Shown: one piece after another, positions 59,401 to 64,000 of the stretch | Layout of the letters: every line of letters starts with the position of its first letter | Numbering within the stretch: position 1 is the stretch's first letter | DNA from: Labyrinthula sp. Ha | Taxonomy: Eukaryota; Sar; Bigyra; Labyrinthulida; Labyrinthulaceae | DNA: 64,000 bases | Reading direction: 5' to 3' | NCBI GenBank assembly: GCA_015227615.1 | Contig: JAALGZ010000019.1 | Location: 558,001 to 622,000 of the forward strand | Made by a program: the position numbers and the translations under genes | Notes under the pieces: model-generated | Database searches by the model: none | What the model was told of the DNA's origin: nothing | The model's input: the letters and a program-made list of their open reading frames with translations, nothing else

Positions 59401-62400
59401 TAGTGCTATAGCTTTTCGTTTTCTTCATTTCTTTTACAGCTCTAAATATTAGGCTGAATAAGAGCATTGTACATATTAACACGATATTGTTACGCCTTAC
59501 ATTAAATAATTTCTCTCATTAATACGATTAACCTTTATTAATAGGTGGTTTTGCAATATTTTAGGATATTTACATGATTTGGTGTTTCTCTACGCATTGT
59601 TGTGAATAACACTTATTACATGCCTTAATAAGGATTTTGTATCAGGAGAGTTCCAAACTACATACCTGGGGGCATAAATAATTTTTTGAACCCTTATTTT
59701 CCAAAATTTTAGTCTGATACGATAACAAATCATTTTTTGTCTAGTATGTCTCAGTACATCTTGGGAAATGTTTATGGTTTCTGTGGTAAAAAAGTTGCTA
59801 ACATTCGCATCAACGAGTAATATATAGATTTTTTAGACGTAAGATATCAGCAGAAGTGTACCATTTAGTAGCAAGAGGAAAGTTTTGGTTGAATGACGGG
59901 GTGTATTTTGAATCAGTAAAAATAAGTTGATTAGTTGTGTTGGTATGTTGTAGCAATTTTCTCTTGTGTAGAGCAAGAACTAGGAAATATCTCAGGTGTG
60001 TCTTTACTTAGAACTGACTAGTATCTTTCAAATGATGATATACTCTTGCGTATAGAATTTAATTTAAGACAAATAGTGGAAGGAGGATTCATTCTGAGTC
60101 AAATTAATAGACACTCAGCTGTATCTAATATGGTAGATATTGTGATGAAGTCCAGATGACTCTATTTAACTAGGTGACAGTCATGCTTTTTGCTTCTCTG
60201 AGTATGACCTTTTTTGGTCATGCATATTCCAGAAAGTCTGGTATGCTGCAAGAACAGAATCCAAGAAATTATGTGATTTGACCTCTTACCTGAGAGTGTA
60301 TATCTTTACCAGGACTGTTTTTAAATACAAACCTTTGATAATTTTGACTCTTGGTGTTTTCTCTATTAATAACTAGAAGAAACATTAAATGTCTCTGATT
60401 ATAACGATATATCCGCAATAATAAGCTAAAACAAAGAATCTACACATGTGTTAAATACTAAAAAATGGTATTAAGACTTTACACTTGATTTAAAAAAGAG
60501 CTAAGACATAGATTCATGAGCGGATTCCTATGATGGAACCCGTTCCAGAATTAAGGAAATAATGCTTGACAAGATTAGGTTTTATGGTGTTTTGTAGACA
60601 CGTTCCACGAAAATTAATTTAGAAATAAAAAGTTGGATTTAATCACTTTAGATGATTATAAGTATAAAATTTACAGGGTTGGTATTATAACATTCTATAA
60701 ATTTACTCTAACCTTTCGATATAATGTGTTATTGCATTTAAATTCAAGGTTGAAGAAAAGCTTGCAGAGCTCATAGTTTAATTATAGGTTCTCTATGCTA
60801 CCTAACCGTGAAGATAAGTCTCGATTCATACCATTAGCCGCAATGCATAAACTATTCTATTAATAAATATTCAGAGTAAATCAAACTAAAACAGGAGGTA
60901 TATGTCACTAAGAACCAAGAGAATGGAAATATAAATGCTATTGTTTCAAAATATGATTAACTTTTAGCTAGGCTACTTTTTATTTAAATATTTCTAATAA
61001 AGTTGAGAAACCACTGACTTGGCATGAATGATAGTTATTTTGTTGTTCCAAACTGGGCATAACGTCCTTGATTTTACTTTATAACATAAATACTCTGTCG
61101 TACACACAAAACCCCTAATGAACTGGAAATAATCCTCATAAATGACAAGAATATATCAATACTAGTCTAATTTAGAAAAGTCGACGACATTCCCTTTGAA
61201 TACTTGAATGAATATATTACACGAAGATTCTGCAAGGCAAAATAAATTCAGGTTAATCTGGATGTTTTATTTCAAGGCATCAAATCCTCATTCTTAATTA
61301 AGACAGGAAACTTCAGTTCTTTATATTACTTAAATATTGAAGTTACAGTATAACAGGGGAATGCCGCCAATTAAGCAGAAAGAAACAAACGCCAGGTCAT
61401 AAGAGTTGCTCAATGCGCCTAGAGGAATATCTTGATATTTCTTTAACGGATATTCCGCTATTAAGAATCAGACACAGCTTGCTTTATGGGGCGAGTAGCA
61501 TGTAGTATTATGGGGCTTAAATTTTGAGTATTTAGGTTATTAAACTTGTGATTATATGTTTTGTAGCAAGTTTGGAGCATTAAAGTATGTATACCTTGTG
61601 GATAATGGTGAAAGTTACTAATGGAACATGTGCTATCGATTTAACTTTTAGATTTTGAATATATAAGGTCAAACCTGTTATTTAATTCTTGATTAAAAAG
61701 AAAAAAACTTTAGTAAATCAGGTTTATATGGTACTATTTAATTATTTTTTGACGGAACATCTCAACTAATGGCGCCAACATGAAATAACATCTTGAAGCC
61801 ACATTTGGTGAATATAATCTTTCTAAAATCTAGTACCCCTTTAAACAACAAAATTTCGGTATTAAATATAACAAGACTGCCAATATATAAATCTAACGCC
61901 TCATTTTTTTTGTTATATTACTGGTCTCGTTGATTCTGCTTAGTATCTGGTTCTTATTATGAGGAAAATCACTTTCCAGTAACAAATATGTGATCCTTCA
62001 ACTCTTATAACCACTTGAACATTAAGAAGTAAACGCATTAATTAACATAAATGTCATTTCCAAAGAAATTTCTGAATAGCTAAAGAAATGAACGTCTTTT
62101 ATACAGGCCTATTTGTCGATAATAATCTATTCACAGGATGCATTTTGTACAGGATAGGATCAAGCAATCAGTAACTCAACCAAAATTTCTAGGATAAAAA
62201 TTAAGAATGAAATTAACAAGTTAAGCAGATGATTATAGTTAAAAACTTATAATCGGCAATACTATGTTCTTCATTTAGCAATTGTTACATGGCAACCTGA
62301 ACGACGAATGTTCGTTCTTAGGTTTCAACTCTCGCACCTGAGGATACCTCACGCAAGAAACATATTGTCAAATGTATAACTAAAATATAATCATTATATT

Positions 62401-62732
62401 TTTTTTATTCAGTTTTGTTTTAGCCTAGGTTCCCATAAACAACAAACAGAGATCCTAAAAATGGATTGCTCGTCCAGACTCGACAATAACAAAGGAAAAC
62501 TGTAGATCATAAACCAAAACAGTATTTATCTAAATATATTAAGAGTTGAAAATAATATGATGTTATTTCTTATTTAACTTTAATTGTTATCATATTAATA
62601 GTTTTGTCTTCCAGAATTCACTCCAAGATATACTTTCTATTATGGAAAATATATTCCATCCAATATATGTAGCAACCTCAGTATGGCATTACCAGGCAAA
62701 TATTAAAAAATCCTGATTCCATTGTAAAAAAC
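56476..62732. other. Gene-empty divergent gap (6.3 kb)
   Basis: This lies between the starts of the SOD-repeat gene (-) and CstF-64 (+). The longest ORF is 61 codons. I saw no repeats of note except a short TA run near 56903 and a hairpin at 62294-62324. No RNA gene was recognised. Confidence 0.55.
62294..62324. repeat. Hairpin upstream of CstF-64
   Basis: AACCTGAACGA, a 7-nt loop, then TCGTTC-TT-AGGTT: 11 paired bases with a two-base bulge, 409 bp upstream of the CstF-64 ATG. GC is higher than in the surroundings. Function unknown. Confidence 0.35.
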
Positions 62733-63390
62733 ATGAGTCAACAAAATCAGCTCTCCACAGTATTTATAGGTAACATTCCATATGAAGTAGACCTTCCAAC
62801 ATTGAAAAATTTTATGTCAGAGGTTGGTGAAGTAAAATCTCTTCGATTTGTGATTGACAAGGAGACTAAGAAGCCAAAAGGTTTTGGTTTTTGTGAGTTC
62901 AACACTCCTGAAGAAGCTCGAGCTGCCATCATCCGTTTCGACGGTTTCACACTTCATGGTAGAAAAATTAAAGTGGACAGTGCAGATGGTACGAATAATA
63001 ACAATGCTTCACCAAATAACGCAAATAAAACTTCAAACTCTGCCATTGATGAAGAATTGGACACAATTATTTCTGAATTTGGCACTCAAGAACTCTGTGA
63101 AATTCTTTTAGGTTGGTTTTTTCTTTTTCTAGAACATTTTAGATTATAAACGGTTCATAAATGAAGATGCACACGCTGCTAAACGGCTACTTTTTCAACG
63201 CCCTGAGATCGCCCACGCTCTTCAACGGATAGTATTTGGTTTGGAGGGATTGAGGCAGAGAAAAGATGAAGCGGCACAACGAGAAAGAATTCTTCGGCAA
63301 GTAGTACAGTTAACACCAGAACAGATAATGAACCTCCCAGAAAAAGAACGGCAAAAAGTGATGGAGATCCTACGCGAACAGAATGCGTAA
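62733..63390 (+). CDS. CSTF2: Minimal CstF-64/Rna15-type cleavage stimulation factor subunit, two exons
   Basis: Exons 62733..63111 and 63143..63390 give 208 aa. Residues about 8-86 are an RRM with RNP2 VFIGNIP and RNP1 KGFGFCEF. A 20-residue Asn/Ser-rich linker follows, then the hinge (IDEELDTII...CEILLDYKRFINEDAHAAKRLLFQRPEIAHALQRIVFG) that binds CstF-77 and symplekin in relatives. A short helical linker then leads into the C-terminal domain TPEQIMNLPEKERQKVMEIL, which binds Pcf11. The protein recognises GU/U-rich elements downstream of poly(A) sites. Human CstF-64 is 577 aa and yeast Rna15 296; the long Pro/Gly linker and MEARA repeats are absent. The 31-nt intron falls inside the hinge; unspliced, the frame stops 12 codons after the junction. 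Confidence 0.93.
63112..63142 (+). other. 31-nt GT..AG intron in the CstF-64 gene
   Basis: Begins GTTGGTTTTTTC and ends AACATTTTAG, phase 1 in an Asp codon (G|AT). An internal CTAG would give a 21-nt intron but leads at once to a stop, so the distal AG is used. Splicing restores the conserved hinge sequence CEILL-DYKRF. Confidence 0.9.
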
Positions 63391-63433
63391 AAAATTACTG
63401 GTTATGGTCTTCAACTCCAAATTTTTATGTCAC

Positions 63434-64000
63434 TTAAATCTGCACAGCTTGGTGCTTGAGTGGGTTATCACTAGATGCACTCTCAATAATTTCTTTGGCT
63501 TCTGGATTCAAAGCAAGATCCGCAGCGGTCTTTCCATCAGAATCTTTTAACTCATAATTTGCCCCTTCTGATATCAATAGCTGGCAAATTCCCCCGTGAC
63601 CCCTTTCAGCGGCAAGCATAAGAGCACTCCTCTTACCCTTTCTAGTACTAGCATCCAACTCGGCACCTTCTTCAATTAAAGTCTGCACAACATCCATCTT
63701 CCCAAACTGTGCACCTTTCATCAAAGCAGTTTGCCCTTCCATATCTCGTAGATCAAAATTACACTTGTACAATAACAGAAACTTCACCATGTCAATGTAC
63801 CCTAGTCTACTTGCCTTCATTAAAGCCGTCTCACCAAATTCATCGGCGGCGTCCTTATCTAAGATTCCAGTTGTTTGTTTTTTCTTTGTCTTTGTGTGTT
63901 GATTCAAAAAGGATTCAACTTCTTCTAAAGCACCTGCCTGATCTCCATTAAGAACAAGCCTATGGTATTCCTTCACAAGTTCATCAGATTCAGAAACTCC
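63434..64000 (-). CDS. Ankyrin-repeat protein, 5' end beyond the window
   Basis: The frame is open to the last base of the window, reading GVSESDELVKEYHRLV before the rest, with no ATG in the visible upstream part, so the start lies outside. About 188 residues are visible. After a 45-residue helical N-terminal part (EYHRLVLNGDQAGALEEVESFLNQ, then basic TKTKKK), there are about four ankyrin repeats: FGETALMKASRLGYIDMVKFLL, GQTALMKGAQFGKMDVVQTLI, KRSALMLAAERGHGGICQLLI and a degenerate DGKTAADLALNPEAKEII. Ankyrin repeats mediate protein binding; no catalytic domain is visible, so the role is unknown. The stop is 43 bp from the convergent CstF-64 stop. Confidence 0.85.
   Translation of the reverse strand, partial: GVSESDELVKEYHRLVLNGDQAGALEEVESFLNQHTKTKKKQTTGILDKDAADEFGETALMKASRLGYIDMVKFLLLYKCNFDLRDMEGQTALMKGAQFGKMDVVQTLIEEGAELDASTRKGKRSALMLAAERGHGGICQLLISEGANYELKDSDGKTAADLALNPEAKEIIESASSDNPLKHQAVQI

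Noticed and set aside
1-64000. Ciliate-type genetic code suggested by the very short introns
   Set aside because: TAA, TAG and TGA all terminate conserved proteins at expected lengths, and none occurs inside them once introns are removed.

Overview
The window is nuclear DNA of a unicellular eukaryote. It carries eukaryote-specific genes (ALIX, UAP56, CstF-64, TTC4, lysosomal alpha-mannosidase), GT..AG introns, and TAA, TAG and TGA all used as stops (standard code). It is AT-rich, and about one third of it is coding. Three of the four introns I infer are only 29-31 nt. Tiny introns plus a duplicated protein that resembles oomycete bZIP/START regulators hint at a stramenopile, perhaps near the Opalinata (Blastocystis has introns of about 30 nt), but this placement is weak.

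Layout: there are 16 gene copies (15 distinct) in eight convergent, tail-to-tail pairs, with strict strand alternation. Pair 1: a C-terminal fragment (+) and ALIX (-), 0-3 kb. Pair 2: a PA-domain seven-helix membrane protein (+) and an unknown membrane protein (-), 9.9-12.7 kb. Pair 3: an SLC27/FATP-type acyl-CoA synthetase (+) and a NUDT7/8-type CoA diphosphatase (-), 17.5-20.4 kb. Pair 4: two identical bZIP-like genes on the arms of a 1,924-bp inverted repeat, 24.4-29.1 kb. Pair 5: a DUF1214 protein (+) and alpha-mannosidase (-), 35.5-39.9 kb. Pair 6: TTC4/Cns1 (+) and an unknown protein (-), 40.1-42.1 kb. Pair 7: UAP56 (+) and a three-domain copper-only SOD-repeat protein (-), 52.7-56.5 kb. 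Pair 8: a minimal CstF-64 (+) and an ankyrin protein (-, runs off the end), 62.7-64 kb.

Gaps inside pairs are short (1, 10, 43, 120, 165, 326, 357 and 1,068 bp between stop codons). Gaps between pairs are long (4.7-10.6 kb) and appear empty, except for a 184-bp head-to-head promoter between mannosidase and TTC4. The empty DNA is not more AT-rich than the genes; several genes (PA-7TM, FATP, bZIP-like) are visibly more AT-rich than the DNA around them, which is the reverse of most AT-rich protist genomes.

Functional links: FATP makes acyl-CoA and its convergent neighbour hydrolyses CoA or acyl-CoA. UAP56 and CstF-64 belong to mRNA export and 3'-end formation. ALIX and alpha-mannosidase serve the endolysosomal system. 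I found no transposons, viral fossils, CRISPR arrays, rRNA or convincing tRNA genes; no search tools were available.
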